Of a stretch of DNA of 47,095 nt, positions 8,456 to 16,093 are shown one piece after another. Location of the stretch: NCBI GenBank assembly GCA_946411525.1, contig CAMKEI010000012.1, forward strand, positions 1 through 47,095, read 5' to 3'. The position numbers were made by a program, and so were the translations under genes. The first letter of the stretch is position 1. Each line of letters begins with the position of its first letter. Below the pieces are notes generated by a model. It was given only the letters and a program-made list of their open reading frames with translations, made no database searches and was not told the DNA's origin. Source of the stretch: an uncultured Clostridia bacterium. GTDB taxonomy: Bacteria > Bacillota > Clostridia > Christensenellales > Aristaeellaceae.

Positions 8456-9868
8456 TTATCTGTCCCAGATCACCCGGATCTCACGGACCTTTTCTTTTTC
8501 AGGCTCCTGATACTTCTTTTTCAGGAACTCCGGCGCCACCTGCGGGAAAAGGGCGCAGCTCAGCACGTCTTCTTCCGTCCGGGCGTATTCCTTTGTTTCC
8601 TCTTTCAGCTTTTCCATCTCGGGCTCCAGCAGATCCGCCGGCCGGCAGGTGATGATTTCCTCGCCGCCAACCGCCTTTTCCCTGACTTCCTCGTTGACTT
8701 CGCCCGGGAGCCTGCCGTATTCGCCCTTCAGAAGCATTTTGGATTCTTTGGGGAACATTTTGTAGCGTTCCCCGCTGACCACGTTCAGCACGGCCTGGGA
8801 ACCGACGATCTGGCTGGTCGGCGTGACCAGCGGCGGATATCCGAAATCCTTCCGGACCCTCGGAACTTCCCGGAGCACCTCTTCAAACTTATCCTCCGCG
8901 TTTGCCTGCTTCAGCTGGCTCAGCAGGTTGGACAGCATGCCGCCGGGCACCTGGTACAGCAGGGTGTTCGGATCCACCCGGAGCACCTTGGGATTCAGGA
9001 TCCCCTGGTCCTGCATCTTCTGCGCCACGCCCCTGAAATGCCGGGCCGCCTTGCCCAGCTTCTTCTGGTCCAGTCCCGTATCCCGGCCTGTTCCCGCCAG
9101 CGCCGCCACCATGGATTCCGTCGCGGGCTGGGAGGTGCCGCCGGCCAGGGGCGACAGGGCGCAGTCGATGATGTCCACGCCGGCCATCGCGGCGAGGAGG
9201 TAGACCATGGCCCCCGTTCCCGTTGTGTTGTGGGTGTGCAGGTGGATCGGAACGCTGACCTTTTCCTTCATCTTTTTGATCAGGGCGTAGGCGTTGGCCG
9301 GCAGCAGCAGGTTCGCCATGTCCTTGATGCAGATGGTATCCGCCCCCATGTCCTCCAGCTGAACGGCCAGGCTGACGAAATAATCGTCGTTATGGACCGG
9401 GCTGGTCGTATAGCTGATCGCCGGCTCGCACAGCGCCTTGTTTTTCTTCGCCGCCTTCATCGCCACTTCGATATTCCGCGGATCGTTCAGGGCGTCGAAG
9501 ATCCGGATCACGTCGATGCCGTTCTCTACGGATTTCGCCACAAAGGCTTCCACCACGTCGTCCGCGTAATGCCGGTAGCCCAGCAGGTTCTGGCCCCGCA
9601 GCAGCATCTGCAGCCTGGTGTTCGGCAACGCCCTGCGCAGCGTCCGCAGGCGTTCCCAGGGGTCTTCGTCCAGGAAACGCATGCAGGAGTCGAAGGTCGC
9701 TCCTCCCCAGCACTCCAGGGACCAGTAACCAACGCTGTCCAGCGCTTCGCAGGCGGGGAGCATGTCTTCGGTCCGCATCCGGGTCGCGGCCTGGGACTGG
9801 TGCGCGTCACGGAGGATGGTATCTGTGATATACAGTTTCTGTTTCGGCATTTCAACCTGAAAACTCAT
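8456..9868 (-). CDS. oxaloacetate decarboxylase alpha / transcarboxylase 5S-like subunit
   Basis: A 470-residue carboxyltransferase of the OadA/PycB/5S family, which moves CO2 between oxaloacetate (or pyruvate) and carboxybiotin. ITDTILRDAHQS lies at residues 14-25. The lysine expected to be carbamylated is Lys182 in CIKDMAN, and the metal ligands are in HLHTHNTTG (His211, His213). The biotin domain found at the end of many OadA proteins is absent and is encoded separately just upstream. The start at 9868 is chosen because GAGGAAG lies six bases before it and the previous gene stops at 9885. With its three upstream neighbours it forms a complete soluble transcarboxylase-like set. Confidence 0.88.
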   Translation of the reverse strand: MSFQVEMPKQKLYITDTILRDAHQSQAATRMRTEDMLPACEALDSVGYWSLECWGGATFDSCMRFLDEDPWERLRTLRRALPNTRLQMLLRGQNLLGYRHYADDVVEAFVAKSVENGIDVIRIFDALNDPRNIEVAMKAAKKNKALCEPAISYTTSPVHNDDYFVSLAVQLEDMGADTICIKDMANLLLPANAYALIKKMKEKVSVPIHLHTHNTTGTGAMVYLLAAMAGVDIIDCALSPLAGGTSQPATESMVAALAGTGRDTGLDQKKLGKAARHFRGVAQKMQDQGILNPKVLRVDPNTLLYQVPGGMLSNLLSQLKQANAEDKFEEVLREVPRVRKDFGYPPLVTPTSQIVGSQAVLNVVSGERYKMFPKESKMLLKGEYGRLPGEVNEEVREKAVGGEEIITCRPADLLEPEMEKLKEETKEYARTEEDVLSCALFPQVAPEFLKKKYQEPEKEKVREIRVIWDR

Positions 9869-9884
9869 TTTCTGCTTCCTCTTG

Positions 9885-10268
9885 TTATCCGATTTCAAAG
9901 AGCGCGTCCCCGCCCTGGACCGAATCTCCCTGCTTAACGTGAAGCGCGGTGATCTTCCCGGCCTTCGGCGCGCTGATCTCGTTCTCCATCTTCATGGCTT
10001 CCAGCACAAGGACGGCCTGTCCCTGCTGCACTTCGTCGCCCTGGGATACGTTCACCTTCAGGATGGTTCCGGGCATCGGGCTGGTGACCGCGTTTCCGGC
10101 GGCGGGCTGCGCCGCCGCGGGCGCGGCGACAGCGGGAGCCGCCTGTGCGGGAGCCGCCTTGGCCGGCGCTTCGTCCTTCTTCGGAGCGGCAACGGGCGCG
10201 CTGCCGTCCATCAGTTCGATCTCCATCTCATAGGTTTTACCGTCCAGGGTAATTCTGTATTTGCTCAT
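9885..10268 (-). CDS. biotin carboxyl carrier protein (1.3S-like)
   Basis: This 127-residue protein has a short N-terminal part, a mobile Ala/Pro/Lys-rich linker (about residues 24-60) and a C-terminal biotinyl domain. The biotin attachment motif EAMKMENEI has Lys93. The size matches the 1.3S biotin subunit of transcarboxylase and the carrier subunits of Na+-pumping decarboxylases. The ATG follows GGAG. It shuttles carboxyl groups between the two carboxyltransferases encoded on either side. Confidence 0.93.
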   Translation of the reverse strand: MSKYRITLDGKTYEMEIELMDGSAPVAAPKKDEAPAKAAPAQAAPAVAAPAAAQPAAGNAVTSPMPGTILKVNVSQGDEVQQGQAVLVLEAMKMENEISAPKAGKITALHVKQGDSVQGGDALFEIG

Positions 10269-10272
10269 ATCC

Positions 10273-10443
10273 TTAATCTCCTAACTGATATTTCCTGTAT
10301 TCGATCTGCCGGTCCGAAATATACTGTTCCAGCGCGCTCTTCGGGACTTCCCGGAAGGAAACCACCCGGATCGCGGAAGCGTCCGTCTGCGTTTCCTCCG
10401 CGATGGCGGCTACCGCCATGGCCACGATCTGTTCCTTTTCCAT
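10273..10443 (-). CDS. small carboxylase-associated subunit, OadG-tail-like
   Basis: This is a 56-residue acidic protein (64 residues if it starts at 10467, where ATGA overlaps the stop of the carboxyltransferase gene). I prefer 10443 because AAAGGCGG lies about ten bases upstream. The pattern [14 protein letters not shown] followed by RVVSFREV resembles the C-terminal tail of decarboxylase gamma subunits, but there is no membrane segment. Small subunits in this genomic position usually help assemble the carboxyltransferase complex; here that role is inferred only from position and the weak resemblance. Confidence 0.6.
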   Translation of the reverse strand: MEKEQIVAMAVAAIAEETQTDASAIRVVSFREVPKSALEQYISDRQIEYRKYQLGD

Positions 10444-10463
10444 GCGTTCATTACCGCCTTTCG

Positions 10464-12014
10464 TCATAACGGGATATTCCCGTGCTTCTTCGCCGGAAGG
10501 CTCTTCTTCTTTTCCGCCAGCATTTCAAAGGCGGACAGAACCTTCCGCCGGGTCTCCTCCGGCCGGATGACCTCGTCCACATAGCCGCGCTCCGCGGCCA
10601 CGTAGGGGTTCATGAATTTTTCGTTGTATTCGTCCACAAGTTCCTGCCGCTTCGCCGCCGGATCCTCCGCCGCGTCGATCGCCCGCTTCCCGATGATCGC
10701 CACCGCGCCGGCGGCGCCCATCACCGCGATTTCCGCGATCGGCCAGGCATAGACGATATCCGCCCCCAGGCCCTTGCTGTTCATGGCGATATACGCGCCG
10801 CCGTAGGCCTTGCGCATGATCACGCTGACCTTCGGGACCGTCGCTTCCGAATAGGCGTACAGCATTTTCGCCCCGTGGCGGATGATGCCGCCGTGCTCCT
10901 GCTGGCTTCCCGGCAGGAAGGCCGGGACGTCCACCAGCGTCAGGATCGGGATATTGAAACAGTCGCAGAACCGGATGAACCGGGCGCCCTTGTCCGAGGC
11001 GTTGATTTCCAGCGACCCGGCCATGAAAGCGCTCTGGTTCGCCACAATGCCGATCGTCTTCCCCGCCAGCCGGGCAAAACCCACGACGATGTTCCGGGCG
11101 AAACCGGCCTGCACTTCCATGAAACTGCCCGCGTCCGCGAAGGCGCTGATCACGTCCCGCACGTCATAGCCATGTTTGGAATCCGCCGGAACGATGTCCG
11201 CCAGCGAGGCGCAGGCGTCCGTTTCCTGCCCGGGAACGGTCAGGGAACGGTCCCCGTTGTTCTGCGGGAAATAACCCAGCAGGCGACGGACTCCGTTCAG
11301 GCAGCTCAGGTCATCCGGATACACGAAATGCGCCACGCCGGAAGTGGTGCTGTGGACCGCCGCGCCGCCCAGTTCCGCCGCGGTGATCGTTTCACCGGTC
11401 ACGGATTTGACGACCGCCGGCCCCGTGATATACATCTGGCTGTTTTGCTCGGTCATGAAGATATAGTCGCAGATGGCCGGGGAGTAGCATGCGCCGCCGG
11501 CGCAGGGCCCCAGGATCACGGAAATCTGGGGGATTACGCCGGACGCGATCGTGTTGCGGTAGAAGATATCCGCATACCCGGCCAGGCTGTCGATGCCCTC
11601 TTCGATCCGGGCGCCGCCGCTGTCGTTGATGGAGATGAAGGGCGCCCCGACCTCCATGGCCATGTCCATGGCCCGGCAGATCTTCATTGCGTGCGCTTCG
11701 CCCAGGGAGCCTCCGCCCACCGTAAAGTCCTGGGAAGAGGCGAAAGCGGTCCGGCCGTGGATCTTTCCGTATCCGGTGATCACGCCGTCGCCGGGCTTTT
11801 TCTTTTTGTCCATTCCGAAGTCCGAGGCCCGGGTAGAGATCATGTCGTTGATCTCCGTAAAGGTGCCGTCGTCAAACAGCGCCTCCATGCGTTCCCGAGC
11901 GGTCAGTTTGCCGGAGGCGTGCTGTTTTTCGACGCGTTCTGGCCCGCCGCCACGCGCTGCCTTCTCCCGTAGTTTGTCTAGTTCCTGAATTTTTATCTTC
12001 CAAAAATCGTCCAT
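10464..12014 (-). CDS. acyl-CoA carboxyltransferase (12S / MmdA / PccB family)
   Basis: A 516-residue carboxyltransferase that moves CO2 between carboxybiotin and an acyl-CoA. The N-terminus (RGGGPERVEKQHASGKLTAR) and the crotonase-type halves with DSGGARIEEG and GPCAGGACYSPA are typical. YGGAYIAMNSKGLGAD marks the second oxyanion half. The length matches 12S and MmdA (about 510-525). Acetyl-CoA versus propionyl-CoA preference cannot be settled by eye. It is first in the carboxylase set, and no biotin carboxylase or OadB/MmdB membrane pump is present in the window. I see no Shine-Dalgarno site before the ATG (AGAAATAAAAC), unlike most neighbours. Confidence 0.9.
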   Translation of the reverse strand: MDDFWKIKIQELDKLREKAARGGGPERVEKQHASGKLTARERMEALFDDGTFTEINDMISTRASDFGMDKKKKPGDGVITGYGKIHGRTAFASSQDFTVGGGSLGEAHAMKICRAMDMAMEVGAPFISINDSGGARIEEGIDSLAGYADIFYRNTIASGVIPQISVILGPCAGGACYSPAICDYIFMTEQNSQMYITGPAVVKSVTGETITAAELGGAAVHSTTSGVAHFVYPDDLSCLNGVRRLLGYFPQNNGDRSLTVPGQETDACASLADIVPADSKHGYDVRDVISAFADAGSFMEVQAGFARNIVVGFARLAGKTIGIVANQSAFMAGSLEINASDKGARFIRFCDCFNIPILTLVDVPAFLPGSQQEHGGIIRHGAKMLYAYSEATVPKVSVIMRKAYGGAYIAMNSKGLGADIVYAWPIAEIAVMGAAGAVAIIGKRAIDAAEDPAAKRQELVDEYNEKFMNPYVAAERGYVDEVIRPEETRRKVLSAFEMLAEKKKSLPAKKHGNIPL

Positions 12015-12025
12015 GTTTTATTTCT

Positions 12026-12048
12026 GTATGATTCAGTAAAAATCATAC
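12026..12048. other. inverted repeat in the gap before the carboxylase genes
   Basis: GTATGATT (12026-12033) pairs with AATCATAC (12041-12048) around a seven-base loop. It lies in the 62-base gap between the hexapeptide acetyltransferase gene and the carboxyltransferase gene, 11 bases before the latter's ATG. No T-run follows on the minus strand, so it is not a normal terminator. An operator or an RNA element masking the start are both possible. Confidence 0.5.
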
Positions 12049-12076
12049 TCTGCCTTTCTTTATTTCTCACCTGTGT

Positions 12077-12622
12077 TCAATCCGCATCATTTTTCTCAAT
12101 CCGATGGACCGGACTGCCTACATATGTTCCGGGTTGTTCGATATCTTTGATAACTAACGAATTTGCCCCGATGCTGACATCATGACAAACTGAAATATCG
12201 CCTAAGATTGCACTTCCGGCAAACAACTTTACATTTTCACCGATACGCGGTCCAATCCCTTGCGCGCCTTCTCCGACATGCCGTGTGCCTATTGTGCAAT
12301 TCTGATAAATCGTAAAATTCTGGCCGATATTGCAAAAGCCGATGACGATTCCTACGGGATGCGCAATATAAAATCCTTTGTCTACTATCGCTTCAGAACC
12401 TATCCAGCAACCGAATTTATGCATGATTCTATTGTGATACAATTTTGCCAGCGTTTCCCATATTGCTCCGTTCTTTGATTGAAAATACCACATTTTCCTT
12501 GCAAGTAGCATGCAGTTGGTATTCGGTCGCAGGTGTTTTATACGAAACTGATTTATTATGTTTGTCTTTTTTCCCCGGAACAGTTCCCAATTTAAGATGG
12601 ATCTGTATTCTTTGTATGTCAT
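12077..12622 (-). CDS. hexapeptide-repeat acyltransferase (serine O-acetyltransferase-like)
   Basis: This 181-residue protein has a C-terminal left-handed beta-helix of the CysE/WcaB kind: GFYIAHPVGIVIG, NFTIYQNCTIGTRHVGE, PRIGENVKLFAGSAILGDI and IGANSLVIKDI. The histidine in IAHPVGIV matches the catalytic position of this group. The first 70 residues are basic and helical. It starts behind CAGGAGG and overlaps the upstream pyruvyl transferase gene by four bases. In surface-glycan loci such enzymes O-acetylate a sugar, which is the likely role here. A true serine acetyltransferase is less likely because no cysteine-synthesis gene is near. Confidence 0.82.
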   Translation of the reverse strand: MTYKEYRSILNWELFRGKKTNIINQFRIKHLRPNTNCMLLARKMWYFQSKNGAIWETLAKLYHNRIMHKFGCWIGSEAIVDKGFYIAHPVGIVIGFCNIGQNFTIYQNCTIGTRHVGEGAQGIGPRIGENVKLFAGSAILGDISVCHDVSIGANSLVIKDIEQPGTYVGSPVHRIEKNDAD

Positions 12623-13716
12623 ATTTTTGCCTCCTGTATGTTATGCGTTTCATCATATGCTTTTTCCAGGTTTTCCTGTAAAAAAGCCATAGATTCCTGC
12701 CGGATTTTATCAAGCTTACTGTCAGTATCTGAAAAATCAATCTCATTCGTATCGATCCGGTCCGGGCAATGATTCAGCATATGCTCCAGAAGGTCCAGTT
12801 CCCGAAGAAAATCATACATGCGTATATTGATTCCAGTTGTTTTTTCCCCTTTCATAACAGTGAAGAACTGTTTGTGATAGATCACCGAAAACGCGGTTGC
12901 GTGGAACGAATTCGTTACCACATACGCGGCGTCCCGCAGCAAACGGAGCCATCTCTGGGGAGTCGGCATGTTGAGTGTCTTCGCCTTGATGGATTTTGTG
13001 AAACCGGTCGTGGTGATAATAACCCGGTATCCGGTCATCCGGCTCAGTTTCTGATAAAACTGTACGATTTCTTCTGTCTGGTGGGTAAAATAGACGAAAA
13101 TGTAGGGTTCCGCCAACTTCTTCGGTTCGGCGATCTCATCCCACTCTTCCTTTCGCAGGAAAACCACGGGATCCAGCACAACGACGGCGTCCCTGCCTGT
13201 GTATTTCTTTATAATCTTCTGTCCGGATTCTTCCCTGACCCCTATCTCACGTAACTGTGACAGTTGATCCGGAAGTCTAGTTTTTTCAGAATCAGATATC
13301 TCCGCCCGTCCGAAGCTCGCGGCATACGAAAACGCGTATTTCTTCGCGAATTTGAGATAGTAGGCGTCACAGTTGCGGTTAAACCGTGGGTTCCAGATAA
13401 CATCGCTTCCGCAGACAAACGCGTCATACTGTTCGTTCAGCTTGTCCAGCTCTTTGAATGAATCACAATCCGCAAAATGGATATATTTGTTTTCGAACTG
13501 TTTAAACATTCCCCTTAGGCAGTAGGCCGCAGATTCCATGATCTTTTTCTTCCACGACGGGGATGGATATCCTTTCAGGTCACTGATGGGCAGCAGTGAA
13601 TATCTGCAGTTTTCTCCGCCGATCCGCTGTTTGTCGATGACCGTCTGAAGCGCATATGCCTGAAGACAGCTTCCGTAATTCATGGTCTTAATGAACGTTA
13701 CACCGCATACTCTCAT
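12619..13716 (-). CDS. polysaccharide pyruvyl transferase family protein (copy 1)
   Basis: A 365-residue protein of the PPT/WcaK/CsaB family, with a GT-B-like fold. It begins VCGVTFIKTMNYGSCLQAYALQ, and the conserved core VTNSFHATAFSVIYHKQFF lies near residues 266-284. The family includes enzymes that add ketal pyruvate to sugars from phosphoenolpyruvate, but many members in Gram-positive loci have no tested function. It is paralogous to the next gene upstream, sharing start, spacing of motifs and the phrase TPQRWLRLL. It lies in an overlapping run with an acetyltransferase gene. Some members may instead act as glycosyltransferases. Confidence 0.82.
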   Translation of the reverse strand: MRVCGVTFIKTMNYGSCLQAYALQTVIDKQRIGGENCRYSLLPISDLKGYPSPSWKKKIMESAAYCLRGMFKQFENKYIHFADCDSFKELDKLNEQYDAFVCGSDVIWNPRFNRNCDAYYLKFAKKYAFSYAASFGRAEISDSEKTRLPDQLSQLREIGVREESGQKIIKKYTGRDAVVVLDPVVFLRKEEWDEIAEPKKLAEPYIFVYFTHQTEEIVQFYQKLSRMTGYRVIITTTGFTKSIKAKTLNMPTPQRWLRLLRDAAYVVTNSFHATAFSVIYHKQFFTVMKGEKTTGINIRMYDFLRELDLLEHMLNHCPDRIDTNEIDFSDTDSKLDKIRQESMAFLQENLEKAYDETHNIQEAKI

Positions 13717-13742
13717 TTTTTTCTCCCTGTACTGACTGTTCC

Positions 13743-14888
13743 TTATGTTTTGTCCTGCTTTTCTCTCAGCGCGGCTTCAAGATGATCCCGGATATACCGG
13801 ATTGAATGATCCCTGACTGCCTGAAGCTGTTTATCCGCGGCAGTGAAATCCGGCGCTGTCGTCGGAATCGTATCCGGCGTCTCCGAATAAAGCCTGTCGT
13901 CCAATCCCAGTCCGTTCAGGAAATCATAAAGCCGGACATTGTTCCTAACACTCCGCTCTCCCTGGATCGCGACAAAGAATTTTTTATGGAACAGAACGGC
14001 AAAAGCGGTGCCGTGGAACGAATTGGTCACCACGTATTCAGCGTCGTGGAGCAGCCTCAGCCACCGCTGCGGGGTCGGGAAGGTCAGGGACTTCTGTTTG
14101 ATCGCGTCGGCCGGCGACCAGGTGATCTGCACCACCGGCAGTCCGGTCTGGCGGCGGAGCTTTTTCAGAAAGCTGGTATAATTCGGCCGAGTGCTGGTGC
14201 TGTAGGCAAAAATGTATTTCCCCTTCCGCTTCTTCGGATCGGCGATCTGCATCCATTCCTCCTCCGTCAGCAGGAGCGTGGGATCGCAGGTTACTTCTAT
14301 GTTTTTGTCCGTATAGAGCGCCAGCAGGTCTTTGGCGTATTCTTCCCGGACGCTGACGCCGTCCAGCCTGCCGATGCAGCGCCGGTAAAGCGCTTCCGCC
14401 GGTTCCGGGAGATTGACGCCTTCCCTGACCGCCTCCAGCGAAGCTTTCCCGAGGCTTGCCGCATAGGAGAACTTATACTTATCAGCAAAGTCCAGGAAGA
14501 ACATGGTGTCTCCCTTCGTATAGGTAAAATTCCAGATCACGTCGCTTCCGCAGACGAAGGCGTCAAACTGCGGATCAAGCTTCTTCAGATCTGCCCGGTC
14601 TCCGCATTCGGTGAAATGCAGGTATTTCTTTTCAAAAATTTCAAACCGTCTTCTCCGGTACCGGGTGATCCTGCCGAAGCACTTCTGTTTTACGCGCGCC
14701 GTCAGTTTCAGATTTGTTTTGTTCTGCGCCGCTTCTTTCCTTCTGATGATGACGGTGGTAAGCAGTGAACAATCACAGGGCTCCCCTCCGATCTCCATGC
14801 GGGAAATCGTACGCTGTAGCGCGTATGCCTGTAAGCAGCTGCCGTAATTGGTGGTCATCACAAAAGTTACTCCGCAGACCCGCAGCAT
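13743..14888 (-). CDS. polysaccharide pyruvyl transferase family protein (copy 2)
   Basis: A 381-residue paralogue of the preceding entry, with VCGVTFVMTTNYGSCLQAYALQ at the start and VTNSFHGTAFAVLFHKKFF in the C-terminal half. The start at 14888 is chosen because AGGAGG lies six bases before it; an earlier in-frame ATG at 14915 overlaps the upstream stop and has no good site. The two copies differ mainly in the middle third and in the C-terminal tail, so they may act on two different sugars. The 4Fe-4S/F420-dehydrogenase-like gene directly upstream is a common companion of this family in Gram-positive glycan loci. Confidence 0.82.
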   Translation of the reverse strand: MLRVCGVTFVMTTNYGSCLQAYALQRTISRMEIGGEPCDCSLLTTVIIRRKEAAQNKTNLKLTARVKQKCFGRITRYRRRRFEIFEKKYLHFTECGDRADLKKLDPQFDAFVCGSDVIWNFTYTKGDTMFFLDFADKYKFSYAASLGKASLEAVREGVNLPEPAEALYRRCIGRLDGVSVREEYAKDLLALYTDKNIEVTCDPTLLLTEEEWMQIADPKKRKGKYIFAYSTSTRPNYTSFLKKLRRQTGLPVVQITWSPADAIKQKSLTFPTPQRWLRLLHDAEYVVTNSFHGTAFAVLFHKKFFVAIQGERSVRNNVRLYDFLNGLGLDDRLYSETPDTIPTTAPDFTAADKQLQAVRDHSIRYIRDHLEAALREKQDKT

Positions 14889-14911
14889 TTGGTTGCCTCC
14901 TGTTTTTTCAT

Positions 14912-16093
14912 TCATCGAATCAGCTTTTTGATTTTCCGGACCAGGCCGGAGGGCATTTTGACCTTGATATACCGCTTCAGCCTGGGCAGATTCACCAGGT
15001 ACTTCCGTTCGGCTGATTTCCAGCCGTTTTGCCGGAGCTCTTCAAAGAACGCGTCCCGTTGCGCCGGGTGGCGGACTGTCTTGGCTTTTCCGTTGCAAGA
15101 AAGGTTGTTGGCCGCGGCAATGTGTTCCGTTTGGGTCGGTTTCAGCTCAAGGCTGCTCTCCGCTGCCCTGAGCAGTTCCGCGCCTTTGGCGGTGCTGACC
15201 AGCATGGCTGAAACGCCGGCCCGGATGTCCATATCCGGATGATACCGGCTGATCCCCCAGTAATCGCCCATCGTCAGGTCCGATATCCGCTGGTCTGTCC
15301 CGTACGGGCACTGATAGCAGGACTGCCGGTCAATGAGCCTGGTGTAAAAGCTGTAATAATACGGATTCGCGATGTGCTCGCCGACAGCTTTTGTTTTTTT
15401 TCTTTTGCCGGTATAGGTGATATGGACGCCGACCCCGTAAGGATCCTTGTCCCTGAATTTCAGGTGAAGGTCTTTTTTCTTCATGCCCGGCTGGCAGACA
15501 GTGTCCAGGTATTTCTGGAACGCCAGCGGGCTCGGAGAACCGCTGCACAGGAAATCCAGTAGGTACAGGTTGTCGTAATCCTTCCTGAGAAAATTTTTCA
15601 GGCCCGCTGCCTGGCAGGGCAGTCCGGTGAACAGGATCTTCCGCCCGGAATCAAGCTCCTTCCGGATCTCCGGGAAACAGTCGCTTGCTTTGCTCCAGAC
15701 GTATTTGGAACCCCGCATGGGTTTGATCTCTTCTTCATTTTCCGCCCGCCGCGTGACCGCGTTCATGTCGTCGTCCCACACGCAGCCGTAAACCGCTCCG
15801 CCCTGCCTGAACACTTCCCGGGACAGCGCTGTGAAAATGCCGCCCGACGTGCTCTCCCGCAAAGCGTCCCGGTCTTTCAGCTGAACGGCGTAAGCGACCT
15901 GGACCGGACGCGCCGCCGGCACGTGGATGGCCGGGCAGGTCTTTTCACACAGCCCGCACGAAACGCATTGATCTTCATTGATTACAGGAGTCGGAAAACC
16001 GTCCCGGTCCGCCTGCATGGAAATAGCGTTCCTGGGGCAGATCTCCCGGCAGGCTCCGCAGCCGGTACAGTGCTGTGCATCCGCCAGTTTCAT
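14912..16093 (-). CDS. 4Fe-4S / coenzyme F420 hydrogenase-dehydrogenase beta-like protein
   Basis: A 393-residue predicted iron-sulfur oxidoreductase. CTGCGACREICP (about residues 9-20) and CVSCGLCEKTCP (about 43-54) are two ferredoxin-type 4Fe-4S sites. The rest matches the FrhB/FdhB family N- and C-terminal domains, with SGGIFTALSREVF, FTGLPCQAAGLKNFL, CYQCPYG and LTMGDYWG. Members in polysaccharide clusters are common but their reaction is not established; F420 itself need not be involved. It starts behind AAAGGAG and its ATG overlaps the flippase stop. Dependence on a low-potential donor fits an anaerobe. Confidence 0.85.
   Translation of the reverse strand: MKLADAQHCTGCGACREICPRNAISMQADRDGFPTPVINEDQCVSCGLCEKTCPAIHVPAARPVQVAYAVQLKDRDALRESTSGGIFTALSREVFRQGGAVYGCVWDDDMNAVTRRAENEEEIKPMRGSKYVWSKASDCFPEIRKELDSGRKILFTGLPCQAAGLKNFLRKDYDNLYLLDFLCSGSPSPLAFQKYLDTVCQPGMKKKDLHLKFRDKDPYGVGVHITYTGKRKKTKAVGEHIANPYYYSFYTRLIDRQSCYQCPYGTDQRISDLTMGDYWGISRYHPDMDIRAGVSAMLVSTAKGAELLRAAESSLELKPTQTEHIAAANNLSCNGKAKTVRHPAQRDAFFEELRQNGWKSAERKYLVNLPRLKRYIKVKMPSGLVRKIKKLIR

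Noticed and set aside
10482-11972. A 496-codon plus-strand frame, and a similar 299-codon one at 9038-9937
   Set aside because: Both are mirror frames of the carboxyltransferase and 5S-like genes, with Arg/His/Gln-rich composition and no motifs.
8456-12014. Reading the carboxylase genes as a Na+-pumping decarboxylase
   Set aside because: No OadB/MmdB membrane subunit is present and the gamma-like protein lacks its membrane helix; the set fits a soluble transcarboxylase better.
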